This document shows, one piece after another, positions 40,694 through 51,250 of a stretch of DNA of 64,000 nucleotides (position 1 is its first letter; the number at the start of each line of letters is the position of its first letter). Location of the stretch: positions 124,001-188,000 of the forward strand of contig NZ_SCMP01000009.1 in the NCBI RefSeq assembly GCF_005502935.1, written 5' to 3'. Source of the stretch: Pseudomonas sp. 2FG. Lineage in GTDB: Bacteria > Pseudomonadota > Gammaproteobacteria > Pseudomonadales > Pseudomonadaceae. A program made the translations under genes and the position numbers. The notes beneath the pieces were generated by a model that saw only the letters and a program-made list of their open reading frames with translations, searched no databases and was not told the origin of the DNA.

Positions 40694-41499
40694 CCCCACG
40701 CGCCCTACTCGCCGCCCTGCTGTTTGCCTTCAGCCTGCCGCTGCTGGCCGCGACCGAGGTCATTGCACTGAGCTACCGCAGCGCCGAAGAGGTTTTGTCC
40801 GTGGTGCAGTCGGTACTCGGCAATGAAGGCCGGGTCAGCGCCTATGGCAACCAACTGGTCGTCAACGCACCAGCGGCAAAGATCCAGGAGGTGCGGGACC
40901 TGCTCCAGCAATTGGATACCCAGCCTCGGCGACTGCTGATCAGCGTCGATACCAGCGAGTCGAACTACCAGAATGACCGCGGCTATGCCGTCAATGGCTC
41001 GGCCAGCGCCGGCGGTGTAGACATCCAGGCCGGCCAAGGCGAAATCAACGGCCGCGACCAGGTCCGCATCATTCGCCGCAGCACCCAGAGCCGTGGCGGC
41101 GGCACCCAGCAGGTACAGGTCACCGAGGGCTATCCGGCGCTGATTCAGGTCGGCCAAAGCGTGCCGCTGACCACTACCACTAGCGACCCTTACGGGCGCG
41201 TCTACAGCAACACCGAATACCGCGATGTCACTCGTGGCTTTTACGTCACCGCCAGCCTGACCGGTGATCTGGTGCACGTCAGCATCAGCAACAACAATGA
41301 CCGCCTCAGCCAAACCCAGCCCGGCGCGATCAACGTGCAAAGCACCGATACCCGGGTCACCGGCCGCCTCGGCGAATGGATCACCATTGGTGGCGTCAAC
41401 GAGGACTCACAGGCCGATCGGAGCGGGTTTCTACAGCATCGTTCGACCCAAGATCGCGAAGACATGACCCTACGGCTGAAGGTCGAAGCCTTGGATTAG
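40690..41499 (+). CDS. Exported protein with secretin N-type domain
   Basis: A 269-residue protein with a signal peptide (MTPRALLAALLFAFSLPLLA). Residues 22-95 fit the N-domain of type II/III secretins (IALSYRSAEEVLSVVQSVLG, LLQQLDTQPRRLLISVD). The remainder has a beta-rich region (VTEGYPALIQVGQSVPL) similar to the start of the secretin core, but the pore-forming part is missing. It is therefore not a secretin itself; an accessory envelope role is possible. Confidence 0.82.
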   Translation: MTPRALLAALLFAFSLPLLAATEVIALSYRSAEEVLSVVQSVLGNEGRVSAYGNQLVVNAPAAKIQEVRDLLQQLDTQPRRLLISVDTSESNYQNDRGYAVNGSASAGGVDIQAGQGEINGRDQVRIIRRSTQSRGGGTQQVQVTEGYPALIQVGQSVPLTTTTSDPYGRVYSNTEYRDVTRGFYVTASLTGDLVHVSISNNNDRLSQTQPGAINVQSTDTRVTGRLGEWITIGGVNEDSQADRSGFLQHRSTQDREDMTLRLKVEALD

Positions 41500-42014
41500 C
41501 GACACCCCGCACCTGACCGTACAGTCACCTTTCGACATTATGTAGTAGTGAAAAAAAAGCACTACAAAACGTTTGACGAAGCTGTTTGCTGAGGGCATCA
41601 TTGCCCTGCTCCCGCTAATCAGGGGCCCTAGCATGGGCCTCCGGGTCGCGCTCTACTTACCGTAGAGCCGATTCGTGTTTTACCGCCCACAAGGCAGTTC
41701 GACGAGATTGCGACTGGAACGAAGTTGTCCTGAGGGACGGGGAAGCGTTTTAGCGTATCAGCCAGATAGACAGATTCAGCCTACTGAGTCGCCCAACGGC
41801 ATCCACGAGCCGGCAAGCGTCAAGTGACTCCGGTCATCCACAGCAGCTGTCGTCATCGAACTGTTCGTCTCTTCACCCCCCTCCCTGGTTTCAATCTCGT
41901 CTCAGTCGATATTTCGGCGTCTGCGGTATACCGCCCGCGACAAAACTTTTCTGCACTTAGGTTTTGGGCGGGAAGTTTCGTGCTCAACGAATCATCAACT
42001 TTGAAGGATTGACC
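41500..42014 (+). promoter_or_regulatory. Long aceA upstream region with TGTAGT palindrome
   Basis: There is no gene in these 515 bp. TGTAGT (41541-41546) and ACTACA (41561-41566) form an inverted repeat with a 14-bp spacer, so the half-sites are two helical turns apart centre to centre. They match the icd half-sites at 33572 and 33665. The remaining 450 bp could be a long leader; GAAGGA lies about 8 nt before the start codon. Confidence 0.5.
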
Positions 42015-43610
42015 ATGTCAGCTTATCAAAACGACATCAAAGCAGTTGCCGCCCTGAAAGAAGTCGCAGGCAGCAGCTGGAGCGCTATCAACCCTGAGTC
42101 CGTCGCTCGTATGCGCGCTCAGAACCGCTTCAAAACCGGTCTGGATATCGCCAAGTACACTGCAGCCATCATGCGCAAAGACATGGCTGAGTACGATGCC
42201 GACACTTCTGTGTACACCCAGTCCCTGGGCTGCTGGCACGGCTTCATCGGTCAGCAGAAGATGATTTCCATCAAGAAGCACCTGAAGACCACCGACAAGC
42301 GCTACCTCTACCTGTCCGGCTGGATGGTTGCCGCGCTGCGTTCCGACTTCGGCCCGCTGCCCGACCAGTCCATGCACGAGAAAACTGCCGTTTCCGGCCT
42401 GATCGAAGAGCTGTACACCTTCCTGCGTCAAGCTGACGCTCGCGAACTGGACCTGCTGTTCACCGCACTGGACGCCGCCCGCGCCGCTGGCGACAACGCC
42501 AAAGCCGCTGAAATCCAGGCTCAGGTCGACAACTTCGAAACTCACGTAGTACCGATCATCGCCGACATCGACGCTGGTTTCGGTAACCCGGAAGCCACCT
42601 ACCTGCTGGCTAAGAAGATGATCGAAGCGGGTGCTTGCTGCATCCAGATCGAAAACCAGGTTTCCGACGAGAAGCAGTGCGGCCACCAAGACGGCAAAGT
42701 GACCGTTCCGCACGAAGACTTCCTGGCCAAGATCAACGCTGTTCGTTACGCGTTCCTCGAGCTGGGTGTTGACGACGGCGTGATCGTTGCCCGTACCGAT
42801 TCCCTGGGTGCCGGCCTGACCAAGCAAATCGCCGTGACCAAGCAGCCGGGCGACCTGGGCGACCAGTACAACTCGTTCCTGGATTGCGAAGAAGTGTCCG
42901 CTGCCGACCTGGGCAATGGCGACGTCGTGATCAACCGTGGCGGCAAACTGCTGCGTCCGAAGCGTCTGCCGAGCAACCTGTTCCAGTTCCGCGCCGGCAC
43001 CGGTGAAGCGCGCTGCGTATTGGACTGCATCACTTCGCTGCAGAACGGTGCCGACCTGCTATGGATCGAAACCGAGAAGCCGCACGTTGGCCAGATCGCC
43101 GCCATGGTTAACGAGATCCGCAAAGTGATCCCGAACGCCAAGCTGGTGTACAACAACAGCCCGTCCTTCAACTGGACCCTGAACTTCCGTCAGCAAATGT
43201 TTGACATCATGGTTGGCGAAGGCAAAGACGTTTCTGCCTACGACCGCGCCAAGCTGATGAGCATCGACTACGACGAAACCGAACTGGCTGTTCGTGCTGA
43301 CGAAATGATCCGTACCTTCCAGCGCGATGGTTCCCGCGAAGCGGGCATCTTCCACCACCTGATCACCCTGCCGACCTACCACACCGCCGCGCTGTCCACC
43401 GACAACCTGGCCAAAGGGTACTTCGCAGACCAGGGCATGCTGGCCTACGTGAAAGGCGTTCAGCGTCAAGAGCTGCGTCAGGGCATCGCTTGCGTGAAGC
43501 ACCAGAACATGGCTGGTTCCGACCTGGGCGACAACCACAAAGAGTACTTCGCTGGCGAAGCGGCTCTGAAGGCCAGCGGTAAAGACAACACCATGAACCA
43601 GTTCCACTGA
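42015..43610 (+). CDS. aceA: Isocitrate lyase
   Basis: A 531-residue enzyme of the long subfamily found in Pseudomonas. It splits isocitrate into glyoxylate and succinate, the first step of the glyoxylate shunt. The catalytic KxCGH motif is present as EKQCGH (C222), with a substrate segment IADIDAGFGNPEATY. Codon choice is strongly biased to preferred codons, typical of a highly expressed gene. It competes with Icd for substrate. Confidence 0.97.
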   Translation: MSAYQNDIKAVAALKEVAGSSWSAINPESVARMRAQNRFKTGLDIAKYTAAIMRKDMAEYDADTSVYTQSLGCWHGFIGQQKMISIKKHLKTTDKRYLYLSGWMVAALRSDFGPLPDQSMHEKTAVSGLIEELYTFLRQADARELDLLFTALDAARAAGDNAKAAEIQAQVDNFETHVVPIIADIDAGFGNPEATYLLAKKMIEAGACCIQIENQVSDEKQCGHQDGKVTVPHEDFLAKINAVRYAFLELGVDDGVIVARTDSLGAGLTKQIAVTKQPGDLGDQYNSFLDCEEVSAADLGNGDVVINRGGKLLRPKRLPSNLFQFRAGTGEARCVLDCITSLQNGADLLWIETEKPHVGQIAAMVNEIRKVIPNAKLVYNNSPSFNWTLNFRQQMFDIMVGEGKDVSAYDRAKLMSIDYDETELAVRADEMIRTFQRDGSREAGIFHHLITLPTYHTAALSTDNLAKGYFADQGMLAYVKGVQRQELRQGIACVKHQNMAGSDLGDNHKEYFAGEAALKASGKDNTMNQFH

Positions 43611-43665
43611 TTCGTTTCTGAACCAGTTTGGATCGATTCATCAAGCTTCGGCTTGAGGTGTCAGA

Positions 43666-43693
43666 AAAAGGCGAGCCTCGGCTCGCCTTTTTT
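43666..43693 (+). terminator. Terminator of aceA
   Basis: AAGGCGAGCC/GGCTCGCCTT stem followed by a T-run. Confidence 0.85.
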
Positions 43694-43807
43694 GTGCCTG
43701 GCAGTTGCGGTTTTTCTTTTTCTGCGGAAACGCACAGCCACTGTCATTACTTCGTCGCTTTCCATCGTTAGCGTCAAGGCCGTCGATTAGCCCTGAGGAG
43801 CCGAATC

Positions 43808-45814
43808 TTGAGCCCTGACAACAAAGACACCGCGCTGTTTGGTAACGGTGATGAGTTACCCAGCAACCACTCCAGCAACCCACATATCAACGAGCTGATC
43901 GCCGACCTCGGTCGTCGCCAGGTACTAGCCGGTGGCGCCGCGCTCGGTGCACTGGCCTTCCTCGGCGTCGCCCTACCGGATGCGGCACAGGCCGCAGAGC
44001 CAGCCAGCGCAGCCTTAGGTCTTCCTTTCAAGCGCCGTAGCCGCTTGCCTTTCACTCCCGTAGCGGTAACCCGCGCCGACAGCATCACGGTGCCGCAAGG
44101 TTACAAGGTCAGCGCTTTTATTCCCTGGGGCACACCGATCACCGGCCACTATCCGGCGTTCCTCGAGGACGCCAGCAACAGCGCCCAGGACCAGGCGGAA
44201 CAAACCGGCATGCACCACGACGGCATGCACTTCTTCCCCATCGACGCCCAGCGCAGCTACGGCCACGGGCACCGCTCTGATCACGGCCTGCTGGTGCTCA
44301 ACCATGAATACGTGGACGCACCGCTGCTGCATCCGAACGGCCCGACCGTGGTGAACGGCAAGCGCGTCAATGCCGAGGAAGTCCGCAAGGAAATCAACGC
44401 TCACGGCGTCTCGGTGGTGGAAATCCGCCGCAATGTACGCGGCGACTGGGAAGTGCTGCCCAGCGCACGCAACCGCCGCATCACCGCCGCCACGCCGATG
44501 CAGATCAGCGGCCCGGCGCGCGGTCATGCCCTGCTCAAGACCCGCCACAGCCCGGACGGCACGGCCGCCCGCGGTACCCAGAACAACTGCTCGAACGGCT
44601 TCACCCCTTGGGGCACCTACCTGACCTGCGAGGAAAACTGGGCCGGTTACTTCGCCAGCCGTGACACCGACTTGCCGCGCGAGCTGAAGCGCTATGGCCT
44701 GCGCAACAGCAGTCGCTTCGGCTGGGACACCCTCCCGGGCGACGAATTCGAACGCTTCGACGCCACCCGCAAGGCCGCCGAGGCCAGCGGCGATTATCGC
44801 AACGAACCGAATCACTTCGGCTGGATAGTAGAGATCGACCCCTTCAACCCCGACTCGCTACCCGTCAAGCACACCGCCCTGGGTCGTTTCGCCCATGAGG
44901 GGTTGATCTTCGCCCCGGTGAAACCGGGCAAGCCCGTAGTCTGCTACTCCGGCGACGACTCGCAGAACGAATACATCTACAAGTACGTCAGCCGCGACAA
45001 ATATCGTCCCGGCCGCAGCGATGGCCGCCTGCTGGATGAGGGCACGCTCTATGTGGCGCGCTTCAACGCCGATAGCAGCGGCGAATGGCTGCCGCTGGAC
45101 ATCGCCGATGCCGCCTTCCAGGCCGCCTGCGTCAGCGCCGGCGTGAGTTTCGCCGACCAGGGCGAAGTCTTGATCAACACCCGTCTGGCCGCCGATATCC
45201 TCGGCGCGACCAAGATGGATCGTCCGGAATGGGGAGCCGTGAATCCGGATACCGGTGAAGTCTACTTCACCCTGACCAACAACACCGCCCGCACCGCGCC
45301 AGACGCCGCCAACCCACGCCCAGCCAACGCCTACGGGCAGATCATTCGCTGGCGGGAACAATCCCGCGACCATGCCGGCCAGCGCTTCAACTGGGGCCTG
45401 TTCTTGCTCGCCGGCCCGCAAAGCGACAGCCGCGGACCAAAGGGTACGCCACTGGATGCCTCGAACATCCTCGCCAGCCCAGACGGCCTCTGGTTTGACG
45501 ATGAGGGCCGACTGTGGATTCAAACCGACATGAGCGGCAGCCAGTTGAGCACCGGCCCCTTCGGCAATAACCAGATGCTGGTGGCCGACCCCAAAAGTGG
45601 CGAGATAAAGCGTTTTCTGGTCGGCCCACTAGGTGCCGAAATTACCGGCATTGCCGCCACTCCGGACTTCCGCACGCTGTTCATCAACATCCAGCACCCC
45701 GGTGAAGGTTCGACCGCCAATAACCTGCTCAGCACCTGGCCGGACGGCCCAGGCAAACGACCACGCTCAGCAACGGTAATCATCACCCGCGAGGACAACC
45801 GCCGCCTGCTCTAA
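43808..45814 (+). CDS. PhoX-family phosphatase, Tat-exported
   Basis: A 668-residue protein of the PhoX (DUF839) family, calcium- and iron-dependent alkaline phosphatases. A twin-arginine signal lies at residues 35-45 (GRRQVLAGGAALG) with a later AQA cleavage site. Core segments: LLVLNHEYVDAPLLHPN, NCSNGFTPWGTYLTCEENW, and YSGDDSQNEYIYKYVS. The start is a TTG at 43808, with GAGGAG 8 nt upstream; no ATG is near. Whether it is phosphate-regulated cannot be told; I saw no clear Pho box. Confidence 0.9.
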   Translation: MSPDNKDTALFGNGDELPSNHSSNPHINELIADLGRRQVLAGGAALGALAFLGVALPDAAQAAEPASAALGLPFKRRSRLPFTPVAVTRADSITVPQGYKVSAFIPWGTPITGHYPAFLEDASNSAQDQAEQTGMHHDGMHFFPIDAQRSYGHGHRSDHGLLVLNHEYVDAPLLHPNGPTVVNGKRVNAEEVRKEINAHGVSVVEIRRNVRGDWEVLPSARNRRITAATPMQISGPARGHALLKTRHSPDGTAARGTQNNCSNGFTPWGTYLTCEENWAGYFASRDTDLPRELKRYGLRNSSRFGWDTLPGDEFERFDATRKAAEASGDYRNEPNHFGWIVEIDPFNPDSLPVKHTALGRFAHEGLIFAPVKPGKPVVCYSGDDSQNEYIYKYVSRDKYRPGRSDGRLLDEGTLYVARFNADSSGEWLPLDIADAAFQAACVSAGVSFADQGEVLINTRLAADILGATKMDRPEWGAVNPDTGEVYFTLTNNTARTAPDAANPRPANAYGQIIRWREQSRDHAGQRFNWGLFLLAGPQSDSRGPKGTPLDASNILASPDGLWFDDEGRLWIQTDMSGSQLSTGPFGNNQMLVADPKSGEIKRFLVGPLGAEITGIAATPDFRTLFINIQHPGEGSTANNLLSTWPDGPGKRPRSATVIITREDNRRLL

Positions 45815-45840
45815 CAGACTGGCCGAAATGCCAGGCGCAC

Positions 45841-45870
45841 GTGACCGGCCAGCCCTGGTCGGTCACTTTT
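45841..45870 (+). terminator. Terminator of the phoX-like gene
   Basis: GTGACCG/CGGTCAC stem with a 12-nt loop, followed by TTTT, 27 bp past the stop codon. Confidence 0.7.
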
Positions 45871-46334
45871 CCCCTACACAACCCTGGCCTTTCATTTGAT
45901 CGCGACATAGGAGTGATCACGCCCGCCACGGTTGGCCACAGGGTGGTTTTGCCTGATTAAGGGCAAAGGCTCAGCGCCAAGCCAGAACATCTACTTGCAA
46001 CGCGGATATAAGCCAGCAACTCGAGACCTGCAGCAAGATATTCAAGGCCATTAATGATAATGAATATTATCCTCATTAAAAGCCTTCTTCATAAGCTCAC
46101 AACTCATGGATAAAAACCCAAGGCCGTAGACTGCCGCACAAGCCCGCCCTCTCTAGCCTAGAGCCGAACAAAGAGGCCATAACCTGGCCGCTAAGTTAAT
46201 TTTTTATAAGGAAAAATTTACTTACTGAGGCAGACACGCATAAAATTAGAGGAATAGATTGCCGGCTAAGCATTAGCTACCCGCAACTTCCACCTTTAAA
46301 TGAATTCGCCGTTCCTTGTCTAAGGAGTACCGGC
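45871..46334. promoter_or_regulatory. nuo upstream region with a Fur-like box
   Basis: No protein gene is visible. At 46056-46071 GATAATGAATATTATC, a perfect GATAAT/ATTATC inverted repeat, sits in an AT-rich stretch that also contains AATGA and TCATT on either side, which resembles a Fur site. It is about 260 bp before nuoA. The segment 46090-46206 ends with a GGCC/GGCC hairpin and a T-rich run, so a small RNA under this site is conceivable but not shown. Confidence 0.4.
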
Positions 46335-46751
46335 ATGCCTGCTGAAGCTGTCGTCACTATGTCCCACAACTGGGGCTTCGCTATTTTCCTGTTGGGTGTC
46401 GTGGGCCTGTGTGCCTTTATGCTCGGCGTATCCAGCCTGCTTGGCAGCAAGGCCTGGGGGCGCAGCAAAAACGAGCCCTTCGAATCCGGGATGCTCCCCA
46501 CTGGCAGCGCTCGTCTGCGCCTGTCGGCAAAATTCTATCTGGTCGCGATGCTCTTCGTGATCTTCGACGTTGAAGCCCTCTTTCTCTTCGCCTGGTCGGT
46601 GTCCGTTCGCGAAAGCGCTTGGGCCGGCTTTATCGAAGCTGCAATTTTTATAGCAATTCTGTTGGCAGGTCTTGTCTACCTTTGGCGTATCGGGGCGCTC
46701 GATTGGGCTCCCGAAGGTCGCCGCAAGCGGCAGGCGAAGCTAAAACAATGA
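46335..46751 (+). CDS. nuoA: NADH-quinone oxidoreductase subunit A
   Basis: A 138-residue membrane subunit of complex I with three helices. The loop [13 protein letters not shown] and the acidic helix [13 protein letters not shown] are conserved. AAGGAG lies 8 nt before the ATG. First gene of the complex I operon. Confidence 0.97.
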   Translation: MPAEAVVTMSHNWGFAIFLLGVVGLCAFMLGVSSLLGSKAWGRSKNEPFESGMLPTGSARLRLSAKFYLVAMLFVIFDVEALFLFAWSVSVRESAWAGFIEAAIFIAILLAGLVYLWRIGALDWAPEGRRKRQAKLKQ

Positions 46752-46761
46752 GGCTTTGGCG

Positions 46762-47436
46762 ATGCAATACAAACTCACCAGGATCGACCCGGATGCGCCT
46801 AACGAGCAGTATCCGATCGGCGAGCGGGAGACAGTTCCCGACCCGCTAGAAGGCCAGGTCCACCGCAACATCTACATGGGCAAACTGCAAGACGTGCTGA
46901 ATTCGACGGTCAACTGGGGGCGTAAAAACTCTCTGTGGCCGTACAACTTCGGCCTGTCCTGCTGCTATGTGGAGATGACCACCGCCTTCACCGCACCCCA
47001 TGACATCGCCCGCTTTGGTGCCGAAGTGATTCGTGCATCGCCGCGCCAGGCTGACTTCATGGTGATTGCCGGCACCTGCTTCATCAAGATGGCGCCGATC
47101 ATCCAGCGCCTCTATGAGCAGATGCTCGAACCCAAATGGGTGATTTCCATGGGTTCGTGCGCCAACTCAGGCGGCATGTACGATATTTACTCGGTAGTCC
47201 AGGGGGTCGATAAATTCCTCCCAGTGGACGTCTATGTGCCTGGCTGCCCTCCACGCCCTGAAGCCTTTCTGCAAGCCTTGATGTTGTTGCAGGAATCGAT
47301 TGGCCAGGAGCGTCGCCCACTTTCCTGGGTCGTCGGCGATCAAGGCGTGTACCGCGCCGACATGCCGTCGCAAAAGGATGCGCGCCGCGAACAGCGTATT
47401 CAGGTTACCAACCTGCGCAGCCCCGACGAAGTGTGA
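46762..47436 (+). CDS. nuoB: NADH-quinone oxidoreductase subunit B
   Basis: A 224-residue subunit holding cluster N2, the last Fe-S centre before quinone. Ligands lie in LSCCYVEMT (two adjacent Cys), [12 protein letters not shown] and [10 protein letters not shown]. The start is the ATG at 46762, with GAGG upstream; a TTG two codons earlier is open but less likely. Confidence 0.97.
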   Translation: MQYKLTRIDPDAPNEQYPIGERETVPDPLEGQVHRNIYMGKLQDVLNSTVNWGRKNSLWPYNFGLSCCYVEMTTAFTAPHDIARFGAEVIRASPRQADFMVIAGTCFIKMAPIIQRLYEQMLEPKWVISMGSCANSGGMYDIYSVVQGVDKFLPVDVYVPGCPPRPEAFLQALMLLQESIGQERRPLSWVVGDQGVYRADMPSQKDARREQRIQVTNLRSPDEV

Positions 47437-47480
47437 TCTCGTTCTTTCCAAAAGAAAGCCAGATTCACTCTTTACGTTGA

Positions 47481-49280
<1,800 letters not shown>

Positions 49281-49281
49281 T

Positions 49282-49791
49282 ATGCCCCAGACTATGAACA
49301 GCACGCTGATTCAAACCGACCGTTTTATCCTCAGCGATGCCGAGCGTTCGGCCATCGAGCATGAACTGCATCACTACGAAGACTCGCGCGCGGCCTCCAT
49401 CGAAGCGCTGAAAATCGTGCAGAAAGCCCGCGGCTGGGTACCGGATGGCGCCATTGCCGCCATCGGCGAAGTCATCGGCATCCCGGCCAGCGACGTCGAA
49501 GGCGTGGCGACCTTCTATAGCCAGATCTTCCGTCAGCCCGTCGGCCGCCACATCATCCGTGTCTGCGACAGCATGGTCTGCTACATCGGCGGCCATGAGT
49601 CGGTGGTCAGCAGCATCCAGCAGCAACTCGGTATCGGCCTCGGCCAGACCACCGCAGACGGCCGCTTCACCCTGCTGCCGGTGTGCTGCCTGGGCAACTG
49701 CGACAAGGCTCCGGCACTGATGATCGACGACCACACCTTCGGCGACGTACAGCCCGATGGCGTAGCCAAACTGCTGGAGGCCTACGTATGA
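49282..49791 (+). CDS. nuoE: NADH-quinone oxidoreductase subunit E
   Basis: A 169-residue thioredoxin-fold subunit with the 2Fe-2S cluster N1a. The four Cys lie in [12 protein letters not shown] and [10 protein letters not shown]. The ATG at 49282 is one base after the nuoCD stop; an ATG at 49294 ([11 protein letters not shown]) is an equally good start. It overlaps nuoF by 4 bp. Confidence 0.96.
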   Translation: MPQTMNSTLIQTDRFILSDAERSAIEHELHHYEDSRAASIEALKIVQKARGWVPDGAIAAIGEVIGIPASDVEGVATFYSQIFRQPVGRHIIRVCDSMVCYIGGHESVVSSIQQQLGIGLGQTTADGRFTLLPVCCLGNCDKAPALMIDDHTFGDVQPDGVAKLLEAYV

Positions 49792-51152
49792 CGTCCGCTT
49801 CGACTACCCGCCTGACGTCCTTCGGCCCAGCCAACCTGATCACCCGCACAGCCGAAACCCATCCGCTGACCTGGCGTCTGCGCGACGATGCCCAGCCGGT
49901 CTGGCTCGACGAATACCAGGCCAAGGACGGCTACGCCGCCGCACGCAAAGCCTTCGCCCAGATGTCCCAGGACGAGATCGTCCAGACCGTCAAGGACTCC
50001 GGCCTCAAGGGTCGGGGCGGCGCCGGCTTCCCCACGGGCGTGAAGTGGGGGCTGATGCCCAAGGACGAATCCCTGAACATCCGCTACCTGCTGTGCAACG
50101 CGGATGAGATGGAACCGAACACCTGGAAAGACCGCATGCTGATGGAACAGCTACCGCACCTGCTGATCGAAGGCATGCTGATCAGTGCTCGCGCGCTGAA
50201 AGCCTATCGTGGCTACATCTTCCTGCGGGGCGAGTACGTCGACGCGGCAACCAACCTCAATCGCGCCGTCGAGGAAGCCAAGGCCGCCGGCCTGCTCGGC
50301 AAGAACATCCTCGGCAGCGGTTTCGATTTCGAGCTGTTCGTCCACACCGGTGCCGGGCGTTACATCTGCGGTGAAGAAACCGCACTGATCAACTCCCTCG
50401 AAGGCCGTCGCGCCAACCCCCGCTCCAAGCCGCCCTTCCCGGCTGCCGTTGGCGTGTGGGGCAAGCCGACCTGCGTGAACAACGTCGAGACCCTGTGCAA
50501 CGTGCCGGCGATCGTCGGTAACGGCGTCGACTGGTACAAATCCCTGGCTCGCCCTGGCAGTGAAGACATGGGCACCAAGCTGATGGGTTTCTCCGGCAAG
50601 GTGAAGAACCCCGGCCTGTGGGAACTGCCGTTTGGCGTGCCGGCTCGCGAACTGTTCGAGGACTACGCCGGCGGCATGCGCGATGGCTTCAAGCTGAAAG
50701 CCTGGCAGCCAGGTGGCGCCGGTACCGGCTTCCTGTTGCCGGAGCACCTGGACGCACCGATGTATGCCGCGGGTATCGCCAAAGTCGGCACCCGAATGGG
50801 CACAGGTCTGGCCATGGCGGTGGACGAAAGCGTCAACATGGTTTCCTTGCTGCGCAACATGGAAGAGTTCTTCTCCCGCGAATCCTGCGGCTTCTGCACT
50901 CCTTGCCGCGACGGTTTACCGTGGAGCGTCAAGGTGCTGCGAGCACTGGAGACTGGCCAAGGGCAACCCGGCGACCTCGAAACCTTGGAGCAACTGGTCA
51001 ACTTCCTCGGCCCAGGCAAGACCTTCTGTGCGCATGCACCGGGCGCCGTGGAGCCGCTGGGCAGCGCCATCAAATATTTCCGTCCGGAGTTCGAAGCGGG
51101 TATCGCCCGTCAGAGCAGTCCGGCCGTGCCGGCCCAGGTGGTCAGCGCGTAA
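49788..51152 (+). CDS. nuoF: NADH-quinone oxidoreductase subunit F
   Basis: A 454-residue subunit that binds NADH and FMN and carries cluster N3. [13 protein letters not shown] is the nucleotide-binding loop, and [11 protein letters not shown] holds three cluster Cys; the fourth lies in [11 protein letters not shown]. Start at ATG 49788, overlapping the nuoE stop. Confidence 0.97.
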   Translation: MTSASTTRLTSFGPANLITRTAETHPLTWRLRDDAQPVWLDEYQAKDGYAAARKAFAQMSQDEIVQTVKDSGLKGRGGAGFPTGVKWGLMPKDESLNIRYLLCNADEMEPNTWKDRMLMEQLPHLLIEGMLISARALKAYRGYIFLRGEYVDAATNLNRAVEEAKAAGLLGKNILGSGFDFELFVHTGAGRYICGEETALINSLEGRRANPRSKPPFPAAVGVWGKPTCVNNVETLCNVPAIVGNGVDWYKSLARPGSEDMGTKLMGFSGKVKNPGLWELPFGVPARELFEDYAGGMRDGFKLKAWQPGGAGTGFLLPEHLDAPMYAAGIAKVGTRMGTGLAMAVDESVNMVSLLRNMEEFFSRESCGFCTPCRDGLPWSVKVLRALETGQGQPGDLETLEQLVNFLGPGKTFCAHAPGAVEPLGSAIKYFRPEFEAGIARQSSPAVPAQVVSA

Positions 51153-51250
51153 GGCTTTATGAAGCGGCGGCCAGTGAATGCTGGCCCCGAGTCAAACCGT
51201 GATTCTATTAGCCAAGTCCGCCACAAGCGGGCCAACGAAGAAACTTGAAT

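Noticed and set aside
40690..41499. Type II secretion secretin (gspD)
   Set aside because: At 269 residues it lacks the multimerising barrel and gate, and no other secretion genes are nearby.
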